This document shows, in pieces, positions 1 through 6,455 of a stretch of 8,780 bases of DNA (position 1 is the stretch's first letter; every line of letters starts with the position of its first letter). The stretch lies in NCBI GenBank assembly GCA_017962865.1, contig JAGCUM010000072.1, positions 1 to 8,780 of the forward strand. Direction: 5' to 3'. The position numbers were made by a program, and so were the translations under genes. The stretch is from Spirochaetales bacterium (GTDB lineage: Bacteria > Spirochaetota > Spirochaetia > Sphaerochaetales > Sphaerochaetaceae). A model generated the notes under the pieces. The model had not been told where the DNA came from, did not search any database, and saw only the letters and a program-made list of their open reading frames with translations.

Positions 1-2
1 AC

Positions 3-389
3 ATCCGCGTGTGTTCGACAACCTATCCGTCGATTGTTGCCGACGAGACCGGAAAGCCGGTTCTGGCTGTCGGATCTCCGGGTAACTGGGCCCTTGTTTC
101 CGCAGCATTTGCAGCCATCGTCAACTACATCGATTTCGATATGGATATCGCACAGGCCACGAATGCTCCCAGAACATGGAAGGACGGCATGACCATCAAG
201 GATCTCTACATCGAAGGCGGCTACAGCTCCGAGACCATCCGCGCCGTCGAGGCAATGGGTTACAACATCATCGATGCGGACAAGACCTACAGCTCGCATG
301 TCGGATGCATTGCAGCCATCGAGAAGAAGGACGGACTGTTCTATGCAATAGGAGATGACCGCCGCCACTACGGAGCAGCCGCATACTGA
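3..389 (+). CDS. Gamma-glutamyltransferase family protein, C-terminal fragment (5' end outside window)
   Basis: This is the last 128 codons of a gene whose reading frame is open to the window edge, so the GTG at 9 is not its start. The protein matches the C-terminal end of the small subunit of gamma-glutamyltransferases: a segment aligning with the family SSMSPTIV motif (here CSTTYPSIV), then LAVGSPG, then a helix with VNYIDFDMDIAQATNAPR, and a C-terminal end in YGAAAY that is usual for the family. GGT enzymes are autoprocessed Ntn hydrolases that cleave gamma-glutamyl bonds, normally in the periplasm. The catalytic threonine lies upstream of the window. Two substrate-site positions look altered: SS becomes ST, and the GSPGG glycine pair becomes GN. 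A specificity other than glutathione is therefore possible. It ends 128 bp before the transporter cluster, so a shared function is suggested but not proven. Confidence 0.85.
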   Translation: MRVCSTTYPSIVADETGKPVLAVGSPGNWALVSAAFAAIVNYIDFDMDIAQATNAPRTWKDGMTIKDLYIEGGYSSETIRAVEAMGYNIIDADKTYSSHVGCIAAIEKKDGLFYAIGDDRRHYGAAAY

Positions 390-487
390 ATGTCATTTCA
401 TCCGCAGTCTCTGCGCTTCAGCTCAATGCCGTGCAGATAGCACTGTCATTTCGTCTCAGCGCACCCCTGCGGCGAACTGACATTCAG
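386..487. repeat. Imperfect inverted-repeat (REP/MITE-like) element between GGT and permease A
   Basis: The arms at 386-407 and 467-487 are near-perfect reverse complements. The outer ten bases (CTGAATGTCA / TGACATTCAG) match exactly, followed by TTC and CCGCAG matches around small differences. A third copy of the motif lies at 444-459 (TGTCATTTCGTCTCAG). It can pair instead with 467-482 to give a 16-bp imperfect hairpin with a 7-nt loop. The left arm overlaps the stop codon of the GGT gene. No T-run follows, so it is not a classical intrinsic terminator. It resembles the TGTCATTTCG-type intergenic palindromes scattered through some bacterial genomes, but that family link is from memory and unverified. 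Confidence 0.6.
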
Positions 488-507
488 CTGTATACTTAAG
501 TGTTTCT

Positions 508-511
508 GGAG
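508..511 (+). promoter_or_regulatory. Ribosome binding site for permease A
   Basis: GGAG lies six bases upstream of the ATG at 518 and supports that start. A TATACT hexamer at 491-496 could be a -10 box for cassette A, but no acceptable -35 sits 16-19 bases upstream of it. The promoter of cassette A therefore remains unassigned. Confidence 0.5.
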
Positions 512-517
512 TATTGA

Positions 518-1771
518 ATGAGAAATGAATTGATAGTGGCGATCGTCATGTTCCTGATTTCGATCGGGGGCTCGATTGCCACGCGGAACGATAAGAAATG
601 GTCCGTTCTCTTTTTGTTCATAGCCGCCGTGGCCGGCAGTCTTGTCGCAGGCATGGGCGTTAGGTTCAGGGAGATCGTGGAGGGACCTTTCGGATTCCTG
701 GACAGCCTGCTGTGCGTATGTGCCGCATCGGTTCTGGTTGCGGTTCTGGACAGGTCCGGGGCTTTTGTTCTTCTCTATTCGAAGATATCCAAGGTCCGGT
801 TCGGAGTCCTGAGAGCATTCCTCGTGCTTCTTTTCATCGCACTGCCGTCGATGCTGACCGGCTTTGCAACCTCAAGTCTCCTGACTACCGGAAAACTGGT
901 CAGGAATCTGCTTGAGAAGCAGGGGGAGAAGAAGGCTCCGGTCATCGTGGCCGTGGGAGCCTTCCTCGGAGTACTGCTTCCTCCCAACTGCATTCCTGCC
1001 ATCATAGCCGCAAACGGAGCAGGAAGCGTCCTTCCGACTCCGTATTCGGGATTCTTCCTTCCTCTTCTGGTGGTGGCTCTTCCGGCTTTCATTGCCTATG
1101 CATTGATGGAGTACAGGACGCTTGCCTCGCTTGAGGAAGCGGAAATGCATGACAGGGGAGCGGCAGCGGCACTGATCGTGCTTGCCCTCGTCATGGTTGC
1201 AGTGATAATCGAGGGTGTTCTCTCGTCCTTCATCTGGCTGGGCGGCAACACCCTGGTGTTCTTCATCGCAACGCTTCTGGTCCTCGTTCTCACGAGGTTC
1301 TTCGGCAGTGCGAAGGAGACGTTGGACACTGTCTCTGACGGTCTGATGAAGGCCGTGGTCCCAATGGCCATCGTGTTTGCACTCGGTTCCTTCATCGAGG
1401 TCAGTTCGATGACGGGAGTCAGGGGAATGTTCAGCTACTGGATTCTGGGCTACAGCACGACCGGCGTAATGCTGGTCCTGATGGCTGCATCCCTGATCAT
1501 AGGTTACTTCTTCTCCATACCGATTCCCGCATTCCTGATCACCTATGCCGTCTTCCCGATCGGCTGGCTGGCCAATACTGTGACAGTTACCGGCTGCAGC
1601 GTGGTCCTTGCAGTGATTGCCCTGGTGACACGCAGAGGCGGAATAATGGAAAACAGTGGCCTGAAACACACAGAAGTGTTGAAAAACGTCTGTGTTCCGG
1701 CATCTTTGGTCCTCGTCATGGGAGTACTATTGGTAGTCTTCGGTGACAAGCTGTCGTTTCTGATCGTGTAA
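518..1771 (+). CDS. DctM-like TRAP/ion-transporter family permease (permease A)
   Basis: This 417-aa polytopic inner-membrane protein has about ten to twelve hydrophobic segments, the usual size of a TRAP large (DctM) subunit. Family-type features are the half-membrane PSMLTGFATSS segment near residues 110-120 and the GAFLGVLLPPNCIP hairpin near 147-160, which correspond to the substrate- and Na+-binding hairpins of the ion-transporter superfamily. It is clearly paralogous to the permease at 3871-5148, with matching EG.F..(L/I)D, P.M.TG..T and G...G...PP motifs. The second half diverges: where the paralogue has GDLMPPTALAG, this protein has VTRRGGIMENSGLKH and lacks the PP hairpin. Substrate is unknown; uptake of an anionic amino acid derivative or peptide would fit the neighbours. 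It heads cassette A, 10 bp before the microprotein gene. Another IT-superfamily class is possible. Confidence 0.75.
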   Translation: MRNELIVAIVMFLISIGGSIATRNDKKWSVLFLFIAAVAGSLVAGMGVRFREIVEGPFGFLDSLLCVCAASVLVAVLDRSGAFVLLYSKISKVRFGVLRAFLVLLFIALPSMLTGFATSSLLTTGKLVRNLLEKQGEKKAPVIVAVGAFLGVLLPPNCIPAIIAANGAGSVLPTPYSGFFLPLLVVALPAFIAYALMEYRTLASLEEAEMHDRGAAAALIVLALVMVAVIIEGVLSSFIWLGGNTLVFFIATLLVLVLTRFFGSAKETLDTVSDGLMKAVVPMAIVFALGSFIEVSSMTGVRGMFSYWILGYSTTGVMLVLMAASLIIGYFFSIPIPAFLITYAVFPIGWLANTVTVTGCSVVLAVIALVTRRGGIMENSGLKHTEVLKNVCVPASLVLVMGVLLVVFGDKLSFLIV

Positions 1772-1781
1772 GGAGGGGTTT

Positions 1782-1928
1782 ATGCTGCAGGTGATTTATT
1801 ACATTATCATCACGGTCTTCGCATTGCTTCTTCTGCTCGAGATCGTCAAAAAGCGCCCGTTTACCGAGCTTGTGTGCATAGCCTTCGTGCTTGTCACATT
1901 TGCCCTGAGGGCACTTCACATAAAGTAG
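1782..1928 (+). CDS. 48-aa membrane microprotein (cassette A)
   Basis: This short gene has an excellent AGGAGGGG ribosome binding site (1771-1778) ahead of ATG 1782 and a TAG stop at 1926-1928. The product starts MLQVIYYIIITVFALLLLLE, has a basic KKRP turn near residue 24, then a second hydrophobic stretch ending VTFALRALHIK. Two short transmembrane helices are expected. It does not look like a chance ORF: it fills the space between permease and hydrolase exactly. A paralogue of 49 aa sits at the same place in cassette B (5159-5308), sharing the N-terminal ML, the basic turn and a V.VT..LR.L.IK C-terminus. I recognise no known family. It may be a subunit or stabiliser of the adjacent permease, perhaps taking the place of the absent DctQ; that is an inference. 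Confidence 0.8.
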   Translation: MLQVIYYIIITVFALLLLLEIVKKRPFTELVCIAFVLVTFALRALHIK

Positions 1929-1936
1929 GAGGGGAC

Positions 1937-3082
1937 ATGAGCTATATCAAGAACATCATAGTCATTGCAGTCGCCCTCCTGTTTGCAGTCTTTGCCTCGG
2001 TGGACTTCCTTGCCATGCACAAGGCAGAGCCGATAGCCGAAAACCCCTACGTGACCGAAATCAGGATGCTCTCGGAGTACTGCAGCGGACTGAAGGGGAC
2101 CAACCTGGATACTGAAATCTATGTTCTGGACAGCGGGGTGCCCGGCGGTGCCATGCTGATTCTGGGAGGAACCCATCCGAACGAGACCGCAAGTCCGGTT
2201 GCCGCCATCGCCATGGCCGAGAACCTAAAATGTACAGTCGGAAGGCTGTTCATCATCCCTTGGACCAACAAGAGCGGCTTTACGCATACATCGCCCCTTG
2301 ACGGCATGCAGGATTTCTTCGACATCACATTGGATGACGGAAGCGTACGCACATTCCGTGTGGGCAACCGCCTGACCAACCCGGTGGACCAGTGGCCCGA
2401 TTACACATATTACATGGGGTCCTCGGGGCGCCAGCTTGTCGGAACCGAGATTGCCGAAATCCGCAACGTGGACAGGCTCTACTACGGAAACGAGAACGGT
2501 GTTCTCACCGAGATGGTCTGCGCAGGAATCTTTAACCTGATCAACCGTGAGGGTATCAACCTGACGATGGATATGCATGAGGGATCCCCGGAGTTCCTGT
2601 ATCTGGACTGCACGATGGTCAACATGAAGGCAGACAACCAGACGGCGATGTCCATAGCCCAGAGCATGGCCCTGGACATGCAGTTCGATGATCTGGACAT
2701 GAGGGCGGAGTACTCGGGAGTGAAGTCCTACGGCCTCTCGCACAGGAGTCTCGGAGACAATACCGCATCGATGATGACCCTGATGGAGACCTACAATCCA
2801 TCGATGGGGCCTCTGCACGGCAAGATGGATGATGATCTGATAGTCAACGGCAATGAGCCGAACTACTATCAGGCCCACCTTGACGGGTACATCTACTTCG
2901 ATGTACCGAAGGACGGTTATCCCCTTGTACAGAGGGTCGCACGCCATGTGGTTTGTGTCACGTACCTTGCAAGGGCCTACAGCGAAACCTATCCCGACAG
3001 GGCGATCGCCTTCGAGGGACTGGGCGGATATTCTGACATGATAAGCGCAGGTTTGGGAAAAATCCTGAAACCTGTTGAGTAA
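1937..3082 (+). CDS. M14/AstE-AspA-like zinc hydrolase with N-terminal membrane segment (hydrolase A)
   Basis: The start at ATG 1937 is chosen over the in-frame codon at 1874 because AGGAGGGG (1927-1934) precedes it and the earlier start would overlap the microprotein. The 381-aa product begins with a hydrophobic signal or anchor (residues about 6-26, no lipobox cysteine), so the catalytic domain should lie outside the cytoplasm. Zinc ligands are H80 and E83 in GTHPNE and H214 in MDMHEGSPE. The likely catalytic glutamate is E284 in LMETYNPS. These mark the carboxypeptidase-M14/succinylglutamate desuccinylase-aspartoacylase fold, whose members cleave a terminal peptide or amide bond. The usual substrate-binding N-R pair is altered: N177-V-D179-R180, where hydrolase B has NLNR. 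It is paralogous to 5316-6449 and ends cassette A. Exact substrate unknown. Confidence 0.8.
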   Translation: MSYIKNIIVIAVALLFAVFASVDFLAMHKAEPIAENPYVTEIRMLSEYCSGLKGTNLDTEIYVLDSGVPGGAMLILGGTHPNETASPVAAIAMAENLKCTVGRLFIIPWTNKSGFTHTSPLDGMQDFFDITLDDGSVRTFRVGNRLTNPVDQWPDYTYYMGSSGRQLVGTEIAEIRNVDRLYYGNENGVLTEMVCAGIFNLINREGINLTMDMHEGSPEFLYLDCTMVNMKADNQTAMSIAQSMALDMQFDDLDMRAEYSGVKSYGLSHRSLGDNTASMMTLMETYNPSMGPLHGKMDDDLIVNGNEPNYYQAHLDGYIYFDVPKDGYPLVQRVARHVVCVTYLARAYSETYPDRAIAFEGLGGYSDMISAGLGKILKPVE

Positions 3083-3105
3083 AAACTTGGGAAATAAACT
3101 ATAAT
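3075..3105 (+). promoter_or_regulatory. Putative internal sigma70-type promoter before the DUF6305-like lipoprotein gene
   Basis: A perfect TATAAT lies at 3100-3105. The best -35 match is TTGAGT at 3075-3080, giving a 19-bp spacer, which is longer than ideal. The site is in the only clear intergenic gap inside the cluster (40 bp, AT-rich), and the -35 overlaps the end of hydrolase A. Transcription would start near 3112, just before the GGAGG at 3113-3117, leaving a very short leader. It would allow cassette B to be expressed separately from cassette A. Confidence 0.45.
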
Positions 3106-3122
3106 AGAATTCGGAGGATTTC

Positions 3123-3860
3123 ATGAAGAAAGCACTCATCTTTGTCCTGGCAATAGCCATCGTTTTCATCTTTGCGTCCTGCAGCAAGGGCTCAAGCTCC
3201 GCACCTGCAGCGTCAGCACCGGCTACAACCACCTCGACTGCGGCGGCAGCTCCCGCCCCGACAACGACCACTCCCTCCACGGGAACGGTTGATACGGAGT
3301 ACGATCCCAACCAGACCGTGGATTTCCTGCAGCAGACCAACGAGGAGACCAGGGTCGTTACGATCGGAACCATCGACAAGAGCCTCTATTCGCAGCCTGT
3401 GTTCGTGACATCCTTCGGACAGAGCACCGATGCCGCCATGCTTGATACGGTCATGAAGAGAATCGGTGTGGACTACGTCTACAATGCAACTGCCACGGCA
3501 GATGCCCTCAAGAACTACAAGACCATCATCATTGCGGTCGGCGCAAGCACGAAGGGACTCGGAGCCGCAGGTATTTCCGAAGCAGAGGAGACCGCCCGTG
3601 CAAAGGCCATCATGCAGGCTATCGAGGAGAGCGGGGCAGAGGTCATCTGCTGCCACATCGGAGGATCTGCACGCCGCGGAACCCTGTCCGACGAGTATTC
3701 GGATATGGTTATGGCCAAGGCCAGCTACATCGTCCTGAAGGAGGATGCAAACTTCGATTACAAGTTCACAGACTATGCAGAGGCTCACAACCTGCCGATC
3801 AGCCTCATCTATGCAACAAAGGATGCACTGACCGTATTCACGGACGTATTCAGCAAGTAA
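3123..3860 (+). CDS. Lipoprotein with DUF6305-like domain
   Basis: GGAGG at 3113-3117 fixes the start. The 245-aa product has a lipoprotein signal peptide with FASC, the lipidated cysteine being residue 20. A low-complexity Ser/Ala/Thr/Pro linker spans about residues 21-60, then a compact alpha/beta domain covers about 75-245. Notable patches are QPVFVTSFGQSTD (91-103), TIIIAVGASTKGLG (134-147) and CCHIGGSARRG (176-186), spaced like loops after beta strands. I recall similar proteins being called DUF6305, a family of unknown function; this assignment is from memory. The long flexible tether suggests a domain standing off the membrane, as in a receptor or scaffold. It lies 10 bp before permease B, where a TRAP operon would carry its DctP receptor, so a substrate-presenting role is possible but unproven. 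Cassette A has no counterpart. Confidence 0.75.
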   Translation: MKKALIFVLAIAIVFIFASCSKGSSSAPAASAPATTTSTAAAAPAPTTTTPSTGTVDTEYDPNQTVDFLQQTNEETRVVTIGTIDKSLYSQPVFVTSFGQSTDAAMLDTVMKRIGVDYVYNATATADALKNYKTIIIAVGASTKGLGAAGISEAEETARAKAIMQAIEESGAEVICCHIGGSARRGTLSDEYSDMVMAKASYIVLKEDANFDYKFTDYAEAHNLPISLIYATKDALTVFTDVFSK

Positions 3861-3870
3861 GGTCAACCTT

Positions 3871-5148
3871 ATGGACATAGAGCTGATCTGTCTTCTCTCC
3901 ATGCTGGCGGTCTTTCTGCTGGCGAACCTGCTTCTCAAGCTTCCCGTGAGCATTTCCATGATCCTGGGTGCCGTCGTCGGCGCCCTGGTGGGAGGGCAGG
4001 GTATCCCCGTGAGACATCTTTTCGAGGGAACGTTCACATACATCGATACCATCCTGATAATATCGACGGCCATGCTGTTCATGACCGTAATCCAGGAGTC
4101 GGGTGCGCTCGAGGCGCTCAATGCCTTCATCGTCACCAAGTTCTACAAGGTGCCGGCCCTGATGCTGATATTCCTCATGCTGGTGATCATGTTCCCCGGA
4201 ATGATAACGGGATCCTCGACGGCAGCGGTTCTCAGTGCGGGAGCCCTGGTTGCCCCGGTCCTGCTTCTGATAGGAATTCCGAAGGAGAAGGCCGGAGCCA
4301 TCATTGCAATCGGCGCCATCATGGGCATGGCCGCTCCTCCGATCAACATTCCCGCAATGCTCATCGGCGGCGGTGTGGATATGCCTTATATCGGTTTCGA
4401 CGGACCTCTGTTTTTGCTTACCATTCCATGTGCAATCTTCGCAGTGCTCTTCCTCGGTTTGAAATACTGCAAGAATCTGGATATCGAGAAGCTGAAAGAT
4501 GGCCTGGATACCGAAATCGGTAAAAAATATGGCTTCAAACTCTATATTCCGATCATCGTTTTGTTTGTTCTTCTGGTTGTGTCCAAGGCCTTCCCGAAGT
4601 TCCCGCAGCTGGGAACCTGCCTCATCTTCCTGATATCGGCAGTGGTTGGGCTCTTTACCGGAAAGAAGTTCAACTTCTGGGAGAAATCCCTCTCGGCCAT
4701 GGAGACCACGATACCGGTTCTGGCGAAGCTTATGGGCGTTGGAATGTTCATCCAGGTCCTGACGCTTGTCGGAGCCAGAGGCTGGATAGTCGTCAGCTGT
4801 CTGGGTCTGGGCATGGTCTTCGTCTACATCGCGACGTTCACCATCATGCCGGGCTTCGGTGCCATCAGTTCCTACGGTGCCGCATCGGTCATCGGAGTTC
4901 CGTTTCTTCTGGTCATCATCCAGAACACCTCCTGCAACGATATCATCGTCGCTGCAGTTCTGGCATTCACCTGCTGTCTCGGAGACCTCATGCCGCCGAC
5001 GGCCCTCGCGGGCAATTATGCGGCCCAGATCGTGGGACTCAAATACAAGAAGGTGTTTGTCTGCTGCGTGATTCCGTTTCTGGTCTGCATTGCCGTTGCA
5101 ATCGCAGTGATCTTCAATACGAACGCTCTGGCGTTTCTGACCAAGTAG
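3871..5148 (+). CDS. DctM-like TRAP/ion-transporter family permease (permease B)
   Basis: This 425-aa polytopic membrane protein has the size of a TRAP large subunit. Both pseudo-symmetrical halves keep their expected hairpins: PGMITGSSTAA (109-119) with GAIMGMAAPPINIP (148-161) in the first half, and MPGFGAISSYG (326-336) with GDLMPPTALAG (371-381) in the second. This makes it the more canonical of the two permeases. DctM subunits drive Na+- or H+-coupled uptake of organic anions, normally with a DctP receptor and a four-helix DctQ subunit, neither of which is seen here. The ribosome binding site is weak (AAGG at 3859-3862, overlapping the previous stop codon), so translational coupling to the lipoprotein gene is likely. 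Substrate is not readable from sequence; the adjacent hydrolases suggest an amino acid derivative or small peptide. Confidence 0.8.
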   Translation: MDIELICLLSMLAVFLLANLLLKLPVSISMILGAVVGALVGGQGIPVRHLFEGTFTYIDTILIISTAMLFMTVIQESGALEALNAFIVTKFYKVPALMLIFLMLVIMFPGMITGSSTAAVLSAGALVAPVLLLIGIPKEKAGAIIAIGAIMGMAAPPINIPAMLIGGGVDMPYIGFDGPLFLLTIPCAIFAVLFLGLKYCKNLDIEKLKDGLDTEIGKKYGFKLYIPIIVLFVLLVVSKAFPKFPQLGTCLIFLISAVVGLFTGKKFNFWEKSLSAMETTIPVLAKLMGVGMFIQVLTLVGARGWIVVSCLGLGMVFVYIATFTIMPGFGAISSYGAASVIGVPFLLVIIQNTSCNDIIVAAVLAFTCCLGDLMPPTALAGNYAAQIVGLKYKKVFVCCVIPFLVCIAVAIAVIFNTNALAFLTK

Positions 5149-5158
5149 GGGGCTGCAC

Positions 5159-5308
5159 ATGCTCAAGTATGTTTATCTTGCAATCGTAGCCTTCGTACTG
5201 GTCCTGATTACAGTCAACATGTTCAGAAAGAAGAACAGTTTCTTCTTCCAGCTGGACGCCGCAATCGTCATGGTGACGCTTCTTCTGCGTCTCCTGCTTA
5301 TAAAGTGA
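5159..5308 (+). CDS. 49-aa membrane microprotein (cassette B)
   Basis: ATG 5159 is preceded by AGGGGG at 5147-5152, overlapping the permease B stop; the gene ends with TGA at 5306-5308. The product begins MLKYVYLAIVAFVLVLITV, has a basic RKKN turn near residue 23, and a second hydrophobic segment ending VTLLLRLLLIK. It is the paralogue of the 48-aa product at 1782-1928: same length, two-helix layout and basic turn, with eight of the last 13 residues identical (V.VT..LR.L.IK). It occupies the same slot, 10 bp after the permease and 7 bp before the hydrolase. Retention of position and C-terminal motif in two diverged cassettes argues for a real, selected gene. No known family is recognised. A small transporter subunit, or a link between permease and membrane-anchored hydrolase, is the most natural guess. 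Confidence 0.8.
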   Translation: MLKYVYLAIVAFVLVLITVNMFRKKNSFFFQLDAAIVMVTLLLRLLLIK

Positions 5309-5315
5309 GGAGCCC

Positions 5316-6449
5316 ATGAAGAAGATACCCAGACACATAATCACGGCATCGATACTGTGCATTCTCGTCATCGCGGCCGTAATCTATCTTGCCATTGTCT
5401 TCAGATCCGCCAAGCAGGAAGAGCCCATCTACGCCGGCCCCGGTGTCACAGATGTAAGAAAGCTCAGTTACTGGTTCCCCGGTCTTGCAAACACAAGTGG
5501 CGATACCGATGTCTACATCCTCGACAGTGGAGTTCCCGGAGCGAGCATGCTGGTTCTGGGAGGAACCCATCCTAACGAACCTTCGGGCTTCATCAGTGCG
5601 GTGATGCTCATCGAGTACTGCCGTCCGAAAGTCGGAGTCCTCTATGTGATTCCGAGGGCGAACAACAGCGCCTTCACCTGCACCGATCCTCAGGAAGCCG
5701 CTCCCATGAGGTTCTACATAGATACCGACAACGGCACCAGGGCCTTCCGCTTCGGAAGCAGGGCGACCAACCCCATCGACCAGTGGCCGGACAGCGAGGT
5801 CTATGTCCATGCATCATCCGGACAGAAGCTCTCCGGAAGCGAGACGAGGAACCTTAACCGTGCCTATCCCGGACGTGAGGACGGAAACCTGACGGAGAAG
5901 GTTGCATACGGAATCACCGCGCTGATCAGAAACGAGGACATCGAAATCACGGTGGACCTTCATGAAGCCTCGCCGGAGTACACCACGGTCAATGCCATCG
6001 TAGCCCATGAGGATGCCCTTGAGCTTGCCGCCCTGACTCTCTGGGAGGTAGAGGACAGCTTCCAGATTTCGGTCGAGAAGTCTCCGACGAACCTTCACGG
6101 TCTGACGCACAGGGAACTGGGCGATTTCACGGATACCTGGGCGCTTCTGATGGAGACCGCCAATCCTTCGCAGGGTCGTCTGCACGGCAGAATAGACTCG
6201 GATCTGGTCGTTTCCGGAAAGGATAAGTTCTATACCCGCGCAGCAATTTACGGCGCAGTGACCGTTCCGTACACCGAAAGCGGAATCAGCCTCTCCGAAC
6301 GCTGTGCCAGACATATCACCTGCCTCGTGCAGTTTGCCCGGCAGTATGCATTCGTGGGAAGCGAAGGGGATATGGATCTGGGAGACATGCCTTCCTACAG
6401 GCAGATTCTGGAGAACGGCATCGGCCACTATCTTGCCGATCCGCAGTAA
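5316..6449 (+). CDS. M14/AstE-AspA-like zinc hydrolase with N-terminal membrane segment (hydrolase B)
   Basis: The start follows GAGGAG at 5307-5312 with a short spacer. The 377-aa product has a basic N-terminus and a hydrophobic segment (about residues 8-28) without a lipobox, so it is probably membrane-anchored or secreted to the periplasm. Zinc ligands are H85 and E88 in GTHPNE and H216 in VDLHEASPE. The substrate-binding pair is canonical (N179-L-N181-R182, NLNRAYPG), and the catalytic glutamate is E280 in LMETANPS. It shares long stretches with hydrolase A, including LDSGVPG, LGGTHPNE, NP.DQWPD and LMET.NPS.G.LHG. The M14/AstE fold covers carboxypeptidases, murein gamma-D-glutamyl amidases and N-acyl-amino-acid deacylases, so amide hydrolysis is secure but the substrate is not. 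It closes cassette B, 6 bp before a third hydrolase. Confidence 0.85.
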   Translation: MKKIPRHIITASILCILVIAAVIYLAIVFRSAKQEEPIYAGPGVTDVRKLSYWFPGLANTSGDTDVYILDSGVPGASMLVLGGTHPNEPSGFISAVMLIEYCRPKVGVLYVIPRANNSAFTCTDPQEAAPMRFYIDTDNGTRAFRFGSRATNPIDQWPDSEVYVHASSGQKLSGSETRNLNRAYPGREDGNLTEKVAYGITALIRNEDIEITVDLHEASPEYTTVNAIVAHEDALELAALTLWEVEDSFQISVEKSPTNLHGLTHRELGDFTDTWALLMETANPSQGRLHGRIDSDLVVSGKDKFYTRAAIYGAVTVPYTESGISLSERCARHITCLVQFARQYAFVGSEGDMDLGDMPSYRQILENGIGHYLADPQ

Positions 6450-6455
6450 GGCAGA

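Noticed and set aside
491..496. TATACT as -10 box of a cassette A promoter
   Set aside because: No reasonable -35 hexamer occurs 16-19 bases upstream, so it is only mentioned and not called.
1874..1936. Upstream in-frame extension of hydrolase A
   Set aside because: It would overlap the microprotein gene, has no ribosome binding site, and would add a non-signal-like stretch before the hydrophobic segment. ATG 1937 has AGGAGGGG ahead of it.
2225..3379. Minus-strand frame spanning the end of hydrolase A and the start of the lipoprotein gene
   Set aside because: It crosses a promoter and ribosome binding site of plus-strand genes, and its Val/Ala-rich part is just the antisense of the lipoprotein linker.
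3850..5166. Minus-strand frame antisense to permease B (438 codons)
   Set aside because: Its product is a hydrophilic, His/Asp/Arg-rich sequence typical of the antisense of a membrane protein gene; permease B has clear family motifs.
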